A DNA stretch of 14,067 nt from Candidatus Bipolaricaulota bacterium (GTDB lineage Bacteria; Bipolaricaulota; Bipolaricaulia; UBA7950; UBA9294), in the NCBI GenBank assembly GCA_021129875.1, contig JAJOKK010000065.1, positions 1 through 14,067 on the forward strand, read 5' to 3'. A program made the translations under genes and the position numbers. The first letter of the stretch is position 1. Every line of letters begins with the position of its first letter. This document shows, piece by piece, positions 6,779 to 13,756 of the stretch. The notes under the pieces were generated by a model. The model saw nothing but the letters and a program-made list of their open reading frames with translations. It was not told the DNA's origin and did no database searches.

Positions 6779-7496
6779 CCTCATCACCTCGTGCCGGATA
6801 AGGGACCCTGATACTTACCGTAACCGCAGTTCCGGCTACGGGGAGCCGTTCATAGTTCAGGAGATAGCCGCGCTGCCCACATTCCCGTACTAATTTCGCT
6901 TCTATCGTCTCGTGCAGAATGTGTAGCGGACACAGGTCTCGACGTTTCAGAGCGAGGCAGAACATTGTCCGCTTGCAACGAGTGAGGAAGAGCGCATCGA
7001 AGAACGGTGAGCCCAAATATACTAAATCACTGATATCCAGGCGCTGTTCCGTGTCTATCAAGTCGTTGGCGGCAATCTTATCTCCACCCCAGCCGATGCG
7101 TACCTCTACCCCTTCGCCACAATCTTTGCCCTGCCACAACTGATCCCACAGCTTCCAGTCGAGCAGGGCGATCGCCTTCTGCAGATCGAGTAAGCGGGCG
7201 GATGAAACGATCGCCGCCGTCTCTTCCAGCCATTGGTAGCCGGCGAGGTGAAGGAGAAGCCAGACTGACCCTTCGGCCTGACGGACTTCGCCGCGAAAGC
7301 GTATCTCGCGGATATTAAGACAGACTGCAATATCACCGAAACGGACCACATCACCGTTCCGTGCCGGAAGTGGGGGCGGCGCTCCGTGCCCGCTGTGCTG
7401 ATCATCGAGCCGGCTGAATACTGCAATGATGAGCACGGCGATCAGCGCAAACAGGCTCAGCACCGCTACTAACTTACCGTGCTTCTCGATCTTCAT
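6759..7496 (-). CDS. Membrane-anchored Cys-rich protein of unknown function
   Basis: 245 residues; I do not recognise the family. A Lys-containing N-terminus and a hydrophobic segment (9-28) form an anchor or uncleaved signal, with no lipobox. A His/Pro/Gly-rich linker (33-46) follows. The remaining domain, predicted extracytoplasmic, mixes strands and helices and has six cysteines: C59, C126, C174, C180, C189 and C206. Four lie in a compact C-terminal stretch with spacing C-x5-C-x8-C-x16-C, compatible with metal or disulfide chemistry. It lies between two CcdA-like genes: 45 nt after copy 1 and overlapping the start of copy 2. It is thus a good candidate for the thiol partner of these transporters, but it has no C-x-x-C thioredoxin motif. 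GGAGGT lies 4 nt before the ATG. The function is inferred from context only. Confidence 0.75.
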   Translation of the reverse strand: MKIEKHGKLVAVLSLFALIAVLIIAVFSRLDDQHSGHGAPPPLPARNGDVVRFGDIAVCLNIREIRFRGEVRQAEGSVWLLLHLAGYQWLEETAAIVSSARLLDLQKAIALLDWKLWDQLWQGKDCGEGVEVRIGWGGDKIAANDLIDTEQRLDISDLVYLGSPFFDALFLTRCKRTMFCLALKRRDLCPLHILHETIEAKLVRECGQRGYLLNYERLPVAGTAVTVSIRVPYPARGDEDDTGRG

Positions 7497-7541
7497 GATG
7501 ACCTCCGGGCAACCTCTTCGCCCGCCCGCGCAGCCGGTTGA

Positions 7542-8240
7542 TCAGGCGAAGGCGCGGGCGATGATCGGCGCTACCATCTCGTAGAGGGCGAAGACGATCC
7601 CGAGCAGAAAGAGCACCGCGCCGGCGACCTTGGTGGCGATGCGGAATCCCTTGCCGCGCAGGTAACGCGTCGTCCTCCCCCCGAGCAGGCCCAATACCAC
7701 CGGTACAATATTCTCTCCTACTGAGAAGGATATGGCAATAGCCGCTGCTCTCAACACGGCTGCCCAGAGCACAGCTCCTGTCATCCCCCCATCCCCACCG
7801 GGGAGCGCCCTTCCGGCGACGACCAGTATATACCCCCAGATGGCGATGTGCGGAAGACAGGGCTTTATCCCGAAGAGGAAGGCCAGCACGAGGAGTGTTT
7901 TCGACTTGGCACGGAAGAAACGGATCTTCTTCCCCAGATCGAAGAAGATCAGCGCCCCGGCGGCCGATATGACCAATCCCCCGGTGATGTGGAGGATCGT
8001 TGCATACTCCTCGATGAAGTCGAGGGCGAGCCGACCGAGGAGGAAGATCAGGACGGTCGCCCCGATGAAAACAGCGGCGCGGGCGAGGATGAAGAGGACC
8101 AGTCCGCCGACGAATCGCTTCGACGACCGCTCGGTGGAGAGGAGATAGGCAAGGATGATCGGGGTGCAGGAGACAAGACAAATACCAACGCTGCTCACCG
8201 TGCCGAATAGGAAGGCAAATCCGATCTGCTCCCAGGGCAT
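7542..8240 (-). CDS. CcdA/DsbD-type transmembrane thiol-electron transporter (copy 1)
   Basis: 232 residues with about six membrane helices. Helix 1 contains GICLVSC (C21, C25), the same C-x3-C arrangement as copy 2, and helix 4 contains GIKPCLPHI (C128). CcdA-family proteins pass reducing equivalents from cytoplasmic thioredoxin across the membrane to periplasmic or cell-surface thiol proteins. Sequence outside the Cys motifs is quite different from copy 2, so the pair is old rather than a recent duplication and may serve two acceptors. AAGGAGG (8247-8253) lies 6 nt before the ATG. The gene follows the ApbE fusion after a 65-nt gap. A long shadow frame across it carries no family signal. No cytochrome c maturation genes are visible, so a dedicated redox route is more likely than haem attachment. 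Confidence 0.85.
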   Translation of the reverse strand: MPWEQIGFAFLFGTVSSVGICLVSCTPIILAYLLSTERSSKRFVGGLVLFILARAAVFIGATVLIFLLGRLALDFIEEYATILHITGGLVISAAGALIFFDLGKKIRFFRAKSKTLLVLAFLFGIKPCLPHIAIWGYILVVAGRALPGGDGGMTGAVLWAAVLRAAAIAISFSVGENIVPVVLGLLGGRTTRYLRGKGFRIATKVAGAVLFLLGIVFALYEMVAPIIARAFA

Positions 8241-8305
8241 CCGCTCCCTCCTTATCCAGACTCCTGACTACTTGGCACTCGCTATCGACGACACATACCC
8301 TCTCT

Positions 8306-9814
8306 CTATTCCTGGCCACCTCCCGGAGGGATAAACAGCCCCTTGGTTTGGGCCAGTGAGCCGACCCGCTGGACCGCGGCGATGATCGCCTCGGCAGTTA
8401 CCGTCGCCCCGGTCAGTCCGTGCAGGTCCTCCTGCCAGATAAGCTGAGCCGTCGCCGGGTGAGCGGTGAACGTCTTGAGGAAGGCGTCCAGGTCCATCAC
8501 GAAGATCGGGGTCTCTTCGTGCCGCCACACGTAGACGCGCTCGATCGTTCCCGCGAGGTCGGTCTGAACGAACAGGTCGATCGGTCCGCCCCAGCCTTCT
8601 TCCGTAGCGAAAAGGACAAACCCCTGAAGGAGACCTGCGTCATCGTAGAGCGCATAGTAGCTGAAGTCATCCTTCACCGCCGCGGTGAAGGTCAGGCCTG
8701 TGTCGACCAGGAACGCACGCAGGTAGTCACGGTGTGCGGGCTCGGTTATCGGTTCTTCATCGGGCGCTGGGGCAATGGGTGGATCCTCAAGGAGCGTTAT
8801 CTGGTCTTTTAGACCGCTCGAGATCGAGATCACGCGGTTGCCGTCTGCATCCTCGCTTACGATGACCGCATCGACCCCTTCCAACCCCTCGACCAACCTG
8901 ATCCCTGCTTCAGACCCGAGGACAAAGACCGCGGTGGAGAGCCCATCGGCCAGCGTGGCGTTCGGCGCAACAATGGTGACGCTCTGCATCCGCTCCACCG
9001 GAAAGCCAGTATAAGGATCGATGATATGATGAAATCGTTGTTCGTCGATGATAAAATACCAGCGGTAGTCGCCGGATGTCACCACTGCCTCGTCGCGCAG
9101 GTAGAGGTGGGCAAAGACCACTCCGACCCTGCGAGGGTCCTCGATTCCAATCCGCCACCATTCTTCTCCGCGCGGTACGCCGAGCAGATAGAGGTCCCCA
9201 CCAATATCGACCATCGCTTCGTTGATACCGTACTTCGCCAACGCGGCGATCGCTGCGTCGACCGCATAGCCCTTGGCGATCCCGCCCAGATCTATCCCCA
9301 TACCTGCCTTTTGCAGTCCGACCGTGAACTCGTCGGCGTCGAGCAGGATGCCCTGCCAATTAACGCGGGCGCGCGCAGCCTCTACGGCCTCGGCGGGCGG
9401 GAGTGCGTGCTGCTGCCGTGCCGATCGCCATAGATCCATCAACGGGAGGATGGTGATGTCGAACGCGCCGTCGGTCTTCTCGGAGATGAGGGTCGACCTG
9501 CATATGAGATCGAAGGTGCTCTCGCTCACCCGGACCATCTGTCCGGGCACGCTCGTGTTTACCCTCCACACGTCGCTACCCTCTCGGAACCTGCTCATCG
9601 TGTGGAAGACACGCTCCACCGCGATGAATGCAGACGCGATCGCAACCTCCGCCCTTCTACCGCGGGCGCGCACCGATACTTCCATCCCAAAGAAGGTCTC
9701 TGTCCTGCTCGCCACCTCCGGAAAGGGGTGCAGGAAGACCAGGTATGCTACGACAACAGCGATAACAAGGCCGGCGAGCAGGATCCATTTCTGCAGGTTT
9801 ATTCCTTTTCTCAT
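8306..9814 (-). CDS. FAD:protein FMN transferase (ApbE) fused to an FMN-binding carrier domain
   Basis: 502 residues. A hydrophobic N-terminal segment (about 10-27) targets the protein outside the membrane. The ApbE domain (about 35-340) shows DLGGIAKGYAVD (175-186), IGGDLYLLG (204-212), HHIIDPYTGFP (262-272) and ADGLSTAVFVLG (289-300), covering Mg2+/FAD binding and the conserved Lys. A Pro/Glu linker (344-360) leads to a C-terminal RnfG/NqrC-type FMN-bind domain (about 361-495) ending with LTGATVTA (467-474), the site where ApbE attaches FMN through a phosphoester to Thr. The Asp usually three residues before the TGAT is His here. Enzyme and substrate domain are in one chain, so self-modification is plausible. 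ApbE could also modify neighbouring proteins. An upstream in-frame ATG at 9859 exists, but AAGGAGGTG directly before 9814 decides the start. First gene of the redox block. Confidence 0.94.
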   Translation of the reverse strand: MRKGINLQKWILLAGLVIAVVVAYLVFLHPFPEVASRTETFFGMEVSVRARGRRAEVAIASAFIAVERVFHTMSRFREGSDVWRVNTSVPGQMVRVSESTFDLICRSTLISEKTDGAFDITILPLMDLWRSARQQHALPPAEAVEAARARVNWQGILLDADEFTVGLQKAGMGIDLGGIAKGYAVDAAIAALAKYGINEAMVDIGGDLYLLGVPRGEEWWRIGIEDPRRVGVVFAHLYLRDEAVVTSGDYRWYFIIDEQRFHHIIDPYTGFPVERMQSVTIVAPNATLADGLSTAVFVLGSEAGIRLVEGLEGVDAVIVSEDADGNRVISISSGLKDQITLLEDPPIAPAPDEEPITEPAHRDYLRAFLVDTGLTFTAAVKDDFSYYALYDDAGLLQGFVLFATEEGWGGPIDLFVQTDLAGTIERVYVWRHEETPIFVMDLDAFLKTFTAHPATAQLIWQEDLHGLTGATVTAEAIIAAVQRVGSLAQTKGLFIPPGGGQE

Positions 9815-9819
9815 TCTTC

Positions 9820-9828
9820 CACCTCCTT
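9820..9828 (-). promoter_or_regulatory. Strong ribosome binding site fixing the apbE-fusion start
   Basis: AAGGAGGTG, a near-complete complement of the 16S 3' end, lies 5 nt before the ATG at 9814. It selects this start over the in-frame ATG at 9859, which has no comparable site and would put 15 extra non-hydrophobic residues before the signal segment. Confidence 0.85.
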
Positions 9829-9845
9829 GTTTACTGTAGCCGGGT

Positions 9846-9870
9846 GCGGCCCACTTCAAATGGGGTCCGC
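9846..9870 (-). other. Hairpin between tyrS and the apbE fusion
   Basis: GCGGCCCA (9846-9853) pairs with TGGGGTCCGC (9861-9870) with two bulges and a 7-nt loop, 3 nt after the tyrS stop. There is no T-run after it on the minus strand, so it is more likely an RNA-processing or partial-attenuation element than a full terminator. It may separate expression of gyrA-tyrS from the redox genes. Confidence 0.35.
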
Positions 9871-9872
9871 AT

Positions 9873-11069
9873 TCAGATCGCTTCGGCGAACGAGCGTTTC
9901 CCTACCTGGATCAGCAGCGGCGGTTCGAACGGGAGGTCGAGGTCGGGCGACGCGATCCGCTCGTTGCCGATCCGTACCCCGCCTTGCGCGATCAGGCGCT
10001 TGGCCTCCCCTCGACTCCTCACCATCCCTGCAGCCTCTAGCAGATCGATCACCCAGATCGTCCCGTCCTCCTTGAGCAGATTGCGGTCGATCAGGACCTG
10101 CAGGACCTCCTGAGGGCACTCGTGGCGGATGTGCACACGGTCGAATTCTTCCTGCGCGGCCTCAGCGGCCTTCTTCCCATGGTAGATCGTGATGATCTCC
10201 CGTGCCAATGCGCGTTTGGCGTCGCGCGGCGCAAGGTCGGTAATCGATCTTGGCTCGCTGTCGGTGAGACGCAGGAAATAATCGTCGATCAGATGATCAG
10301 GGATCGATAGGATCTTACCGAACATCTCACGGGGCGACTCGCTGATTCCCACGTAGTTTCCGGCCGTCTGGCCCATCGCCCGCTCTCCGTCGACCCCGAT
10401 CAATAGCGGAACGGTCATCACCACCTGTGGTTCCTGCCCGTACTCGCGCTGGATGGCGCGCCCGACAAGGAGGTTGAACAGCTGATCGCCTCCACCAAGC
10501 TCGACGTCCGCACGGATCGCCACCGAGTCGTAGCCTTGAGCCAGCGGGTAGAGAAGTTCGAGGATGCTGATCGGCTGTCCTTCGGCGTACCGCTTGGCAA
10601 AGTCATCCCGCTCGAGCATGCGGGCGACGGTGTACTTAGAGGTGAGCCCGAGCAGATCGCCAAAGGAGAGCGCGCCTAGCCATTCCGAGTTGTACCTGAT
10701 CTCCGTCCTCTCTCGATCGAGGATCTTGAACGCCTGCTCTTGGTAGGTCTCCATGTTATTGTGGATCTCTTCCTCGCTCATCAGGCTGCGGGTGGAGGAA
10801 CGCCCGGAAGGGTCGCCGATCAGACGGGTGAAATCACCGACGACAAGGACGCCGGTGTGGCCAAGGTTCTGAAACTGACGCATCTTGCGCAACGGGACGG
10901 AGTGCCCCAGGGTGAGGTGCGGGGCCGAAGGGTCGATCCCCAGTTTGACCCGGAGCGGCTCTCCTCCATCCTGAGAGCGGGCGAGTTTCGCAATCAGGTC
11001 ATCGCGTGGGACCAGGGTATCGATCCCCTCCTCCAACCGATCGACTATTCCGGTGATCTCATCAGCCAT
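9873..11069 (-). CDS. tyrS: Tyrosyl-tRNA synthetase with divergent class I signature motifs
   Basis: 398 residues; attaches tyrosine to tRNA-Tyr in the cytoplasm. Rossmann catalytic domain (about 35-260), anticodon-binding helical domain, then an S4 RNA-binding domain (about 337-395). Tyrosine and ATP pocket motifs are well conserved: GIDPSAP (44-50), VGDFTRLIGDPSGRS (77-91), YPLAQGYDS (174-182) and DVELGGGDQ (188-196). The two class I signatures are unusual: HIGH reads TLGH (53-56), so its first His is Thr, and KMSKS reads AMGQT (231-235), losing both lysines. The frame is intact and the rest looks functional, so this may be a subclass trait rather than decay. It follows gyrA by 9 nt, with AGGAG overlapping the gyrA stop region, indicating co-transcription. 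The HL(T)LGH context and long S4 linker resemble the TyrZ-like branch, though that assignment is tentative. Confidence 0.95.
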   Translation of the reverse strand: MADEITGIVDRLEEGIDTLVPRDDLIAKLARSQDGGEPLRVKLGIDPSAPHLTLGHSVPLRKMRQFQNLGHTGVLVVGDFTRLIGDPSGRSSTRSLMSEEEIHNNMETYQEQAFKILDRERTEIRYNSEWLGALSFGDLLGLTSKYTVARMLERDDFAKRYAEGQPISILELLYPLAQGYDSVAIRADVELGGGDQLFNLLVGRAIQREYGQEPQVVMTVPLLIGVDGERAMGQTAGNYVGISESPREMFGKILSIPDHLIDDYFLRLTDSEPRSITDLAPRDAKRALAREIITIYHGKKAAEAAQEEFDRVHIRHECPQEVLQVLIDRNLLKEDGTIWVIDLLEAAGMVRSRGEAKRLIAQGGVRIGNERIASPDLDLPFEPPLLIQVGKRSFAEAI

Positions 11070-11078
11070 TACGAGCTC

Positions 11079-13481
11079 CTATATGTGAACGACGGATACG
11101 ATACGGTCCTCGGGGTCAAGGTCGATCAGCTTCACCCCTCGCGCGTAGCGGCCGTAGGTATTGATCTCGTCTGCCAGGATGCGGATCACCTTCTGTTCAG
11201 TGATGATGATGATCTCATCCTGCCCGGAGACGACCTTGATCGAGACGAGCGGGCCGGAATCACGGTCGAGTCTGATCCCTAAGACGCCTTTGCCCCCGCG
11301 CCCTTGTAAAGGGAAGTCAACAAGGGAGACGCGCTTGCCGTAGCCGCGTTCGGTGACCATGAGCAGCTTCTTGTCCATGGTAATATCCCGCTCGATCGCA
11401 GCCATTCCGATCACCCGATCACCCTCTTCGAGCCGGATCCCGATCACCCCACGCGACGGCCGCCTGGTCAGACGCACATCCTTCTCGCGGAAGCGGATCG
11501 CCTTCCCCTCATATGTCGTAAGGAGAAGCTCTCCCTCGCCGGAGGTATCGTGGACATCGACCAACAAATCGTCCTCATCGGCGTTCATAGCGATGATCCC
11601 GCCTGCGTGAACGTTCGAGTAGTCTGAGAGATGGTTCCGGTTGACGATCCCGTTCTGGGTCGCCATCAGGCAGAGCTGCTCCCCGATCTCGTTGAAGTCG
11701 CGGACCGGAAGGATCGCCCGTACGATCTCGTCCTGTTCGAGTGCGACCACAGTGCGCAAATTCTTCCCCACTGCATCACGCTTCATCGATGGGAGCCGGT
11801 GCCCTTGCGTACGGTAGACCCGCCGCTGATCGGAGAAGAAGAGGATCTCATCGCGGGCATTGGCCAGCGTTGTGGTGCGGACGTAGTCCTCGTCCTTGAT
11901 CCGCTGCCCGATAACCCCCTTGCCGCCGCGACCCTGGCTGCGAAACTCGATCTCCCGCGGGGCGTTGACGTAGCCGCGCTGGGTGAGCGTCACCATCAGA
12001 TCGTAGTCGGGAATAAGGCTATTGAAGTCAACATTGCCGTCCTCATCGGTGATCATGGTCCGCCGCTCACTCACATATTTCTCCGAGATCTCGCGTAACT
12101 CTCTCTTGATCGTCTCGTCGAGCAGGATCTCGCTGGCGAGAACATGCTCGTATTCCGTAATCGCCGCGATCTTCTCCTCGTACTCCGCTGTAATCTTCTC
12201 CCCCTCAAGCGAGGTCAATTGGGCCAGACGCATCTTCAGGATCGCGTCTGTCTGTTCGTCTGAAAGGGCCAGCTCTTCTTTGAGGTGCATCGTTGCTGCC
12301 GCCGTATCCTTGGCCGAACGGATGATCTCGATCACCCGTTCAATGCTTGCAAGGGCGGTGCGATACCCGTCCAGGATGTGGGCCCGCTTACGGGCGACAT
12401 CCAACCGGTGCTCTATCCTCCGGCGCACCACCTCGCGACGAAAGTCGATGAAACAGTTCAGAATCTCTTTAAGTGAGAGGGTTCGCGGGTTCCCATCGAT
12501 GATGACGAGGAAGGAGGCGGCAAAGGTCCGTTCGAGCGGGGTAAACTTGAAGAGTTGATTCAGAACGACGTTCGGGTTTGCCGAGCGCTTCAGGTCGATT
12601 ACGATCCGCATCCCTTCACGATCGGACTCATCGCGTAGATCAGAGATCCCATCGATCTGTCCGCCATGCACCTTGCCGGCGATCGATTCCACAATCGTTG
12701 CTTTTTTTATCAGATATGGGATCTCGCTGATGATAATCCGGTTGTCCTCGATAGTCGCTTTCCCGCGGACGCTCATCTTCCCCGAGCCGGTGCGGTACAC
12801 CTCTTCGATCCCGCCCCGTCCCATGATCATCCCCCCGGTAGGGAAATCCGGGCCCGGGATGCGGGCCATTAGGTCCTTTGCCGAAGCATGCGGGTCGTCC
12901 ATCAGCAGGATGATCCCATCGATCAGTTCGCCCAGGTTATGCGGTGGAATCTGGGTCGTCATTCCGACCGAGATCCCCCACGCCCCGTTCATCAACAGGT
13001 TGGGGACCTTCGCCGGGAGGACGACCGGCTCTTGCAGCGAGTCGTCGAAGTTCGGCGCCCAATCGACCGTCTTTTCGCCCAGCTCCTCAAGGAACTCGAC
13101 AGCGATCGGTGAAAGCCTGGCCTCGGTATACCTCATCGCCGCCGCTGGATCCCCGTCGATCGAGCCAAAATTTCCCTGTCCGTCGATCAAGGGGTAGCGG
13201 TAGGAGAAGGGCTGGGCCATGTTAACCATCGTATCGTAGATGGCCATATCGCCGTGGGGGTGGAATTTTCCCATAACTTCCCCGACGATACGCGCCGCTT
13301 TCTTGTGCGGTTTTCCCGATGTTAGGCCGAGTTCACGCACCCCGTAGAGTATCCGCCGTTGCACCGGTTTAAGCCCATCCCGCACGTCGGGAATCGCCCG
13401 ACCGCGGATGACGCTCATCGCGTAATTGATGTAAGACTGCTGCATCTCATCTTCGATGAACGTACGTTCGATCCGCTCCAT
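11079..13481 (-). CDS. gyrA: DNA gyrase subunit A
   Basis: 800 residues, normal length. The breakage-reunion domain has the active-site Tyr118 in AMRYTEARL (equivalent to E. coli Tyr122). The quinolone-interaction segment HPHGDMAIYD (74-83) follows the IRGRAIPDVRDGLKPV block. A long coiled-coil arm (about 365-470) leads into the C-terminal beta-pinwheel that wraps DNA. Pinwheel boxes QGRGGKG occur near residues 515 and 725, favouring GyrA over ParC, which lacks a full box. Gyrase introduces negative supercoils using ATP through GyrB, whose gene is not in the window. The residue matching E. coli Ser83 is Met79, while Asp83 (E. coli Asp87) is kept. The ATG is preceded by a moderate site (AAAGGACGAG). 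It leads the minus-strand block and tyrS follows at 9 nt. No convincing promoter could be fixed. Confidence 0.97.
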   Translation of the reverse strand: MERIERTFIEDEMQQSYINYAMSVIRGRAIPDVRDGLKPVQRRILYGVRELGLTSGKPHKKAARIVGEVMGKFHPHGDMAIYDTMVNMAQPFSYRYPLIDGQGNFGSIDGDPAAAMRYTEARLSPIAVEFLEELGEKTVDWAPNFDDSLQEPVVLPAKVPNLLMNGAWGISVGMTTQIPPHNLGELIDGIILLMDDPHASAKDLMARIPGPDFPTGGMIMGRGGIEEVYRTGSGKMSVRGKATIEDNRIIISEIPYLIKKATIVESIAGKVHGGQIDGISDLRDESDREGMRIVIDLKRSANPNVVLNQLFKFTPLERTFAASFLVIIDGNPRTLSLKEILNCFIDFRREVVRRRIEHRLDVARKRAHILDGYRTALASIERVIEIIRSAKDTAAATMHLKEELALSDEQTDAILKMRLAQLTSLEGEKITAEYEEKIAAITEYEHVLASEILLDETIKRELREISEKYVSERRTMITDEDGNVDFNSLIPDYDLMVTLTQRGYVNAPREIEFRSQGRGGKGVIGQRIKDEDYVRTTTLANARDEILFFSDQRRVYRTQGHRLPSMKRDAVGKNLRTVVALEQDEIVRAILPVRDFNEIGEQLCLMATQNGIVNRNHLSDYSNVHAGGIIAMNADEDDLLVDVHDTSGEGELLLTTYEGKAIRFREKDVRLTRRPSRGVIGIRLEEGDRVIGMAAIERDITMDKKLLMVTERGYGKRVSLVDFPLQGRGGKGVLGIRLDRDSGPLVSIKVVSGQDEIIIITEQKVIRILADEINTYGRYARGVKLIDLDPEDRIVSVVHI

Positions 13482-13756
13482 AAATTACTCGTCCTTTCCG
13501 TGTTGGTTACAAAGTCTAACTTTACTGAAATTCTATACCAGATGCAAGTTTAGCGTAATTCTAGCCGCTTCTTCTACGCCGTACATACGCCCGTATTCAG
13601 TAAATCCATCCCTGAACCGCGTCCGAGGGAGGAACAAACCACGGCTGTCGACAGACACACACGAATTATTGCTGGAATGCCGGCCAAGAGGCCGGAGCGA
13701 CGGGGGATTCTCTCTATTCTCTGATCTGTGTATATCAGTGTCAATCCGTAATTCTA
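13482..13756. other. Non-coding region upstream of gyrA with hairpins and phased repeat
   Basis: No supported gene. It should contain the gyrA promoter, but only weak boxes are seen on the minus strand (for example TTGCAT, 17 nt, TAAAGT). Notable elements are a perfect hairpin CCGGCC-AAGA-GGCCGG (13680-13695), a 10-bp palindrome CTGTCGACAG (13645-13654), and two similar stretches, aagt...aaattcta and aagt...taattcta (about 13513-13562), that could be operator half sites. Frames reading through it have no family signal. Confidence 0.6.
13724..13753. repeat. 10-bp-phased ATCNGTGTNN triplet repeat
   Basis: Three successive decamers, ATCTGTGTAT, ATCAGTGTCA and ATCCGTAATT, share an ATC-N-GT core at exact 10-bp spacing, about one helical turn. 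The third is degenerate. Similar ATCNGTGT strings are, to my recollection, dispersed in several bacterial genomes. This may be a mobile-element end or a protein-binding array next to the following hairpin. Confidence 0.5.

Noticed and set aside
7474..8319. 281-residue minus-strand frame over CcdA copy 1
   Set aside because: Arg/His/Pro-rich shadow of a clear membrane protein in the adjacent frame.
13500..13560. Sigma-70 promoter for gyrA
   Set aside because: Candidate -35/-10 boxes match the consensus at only about half the positions, not enough to annotate.
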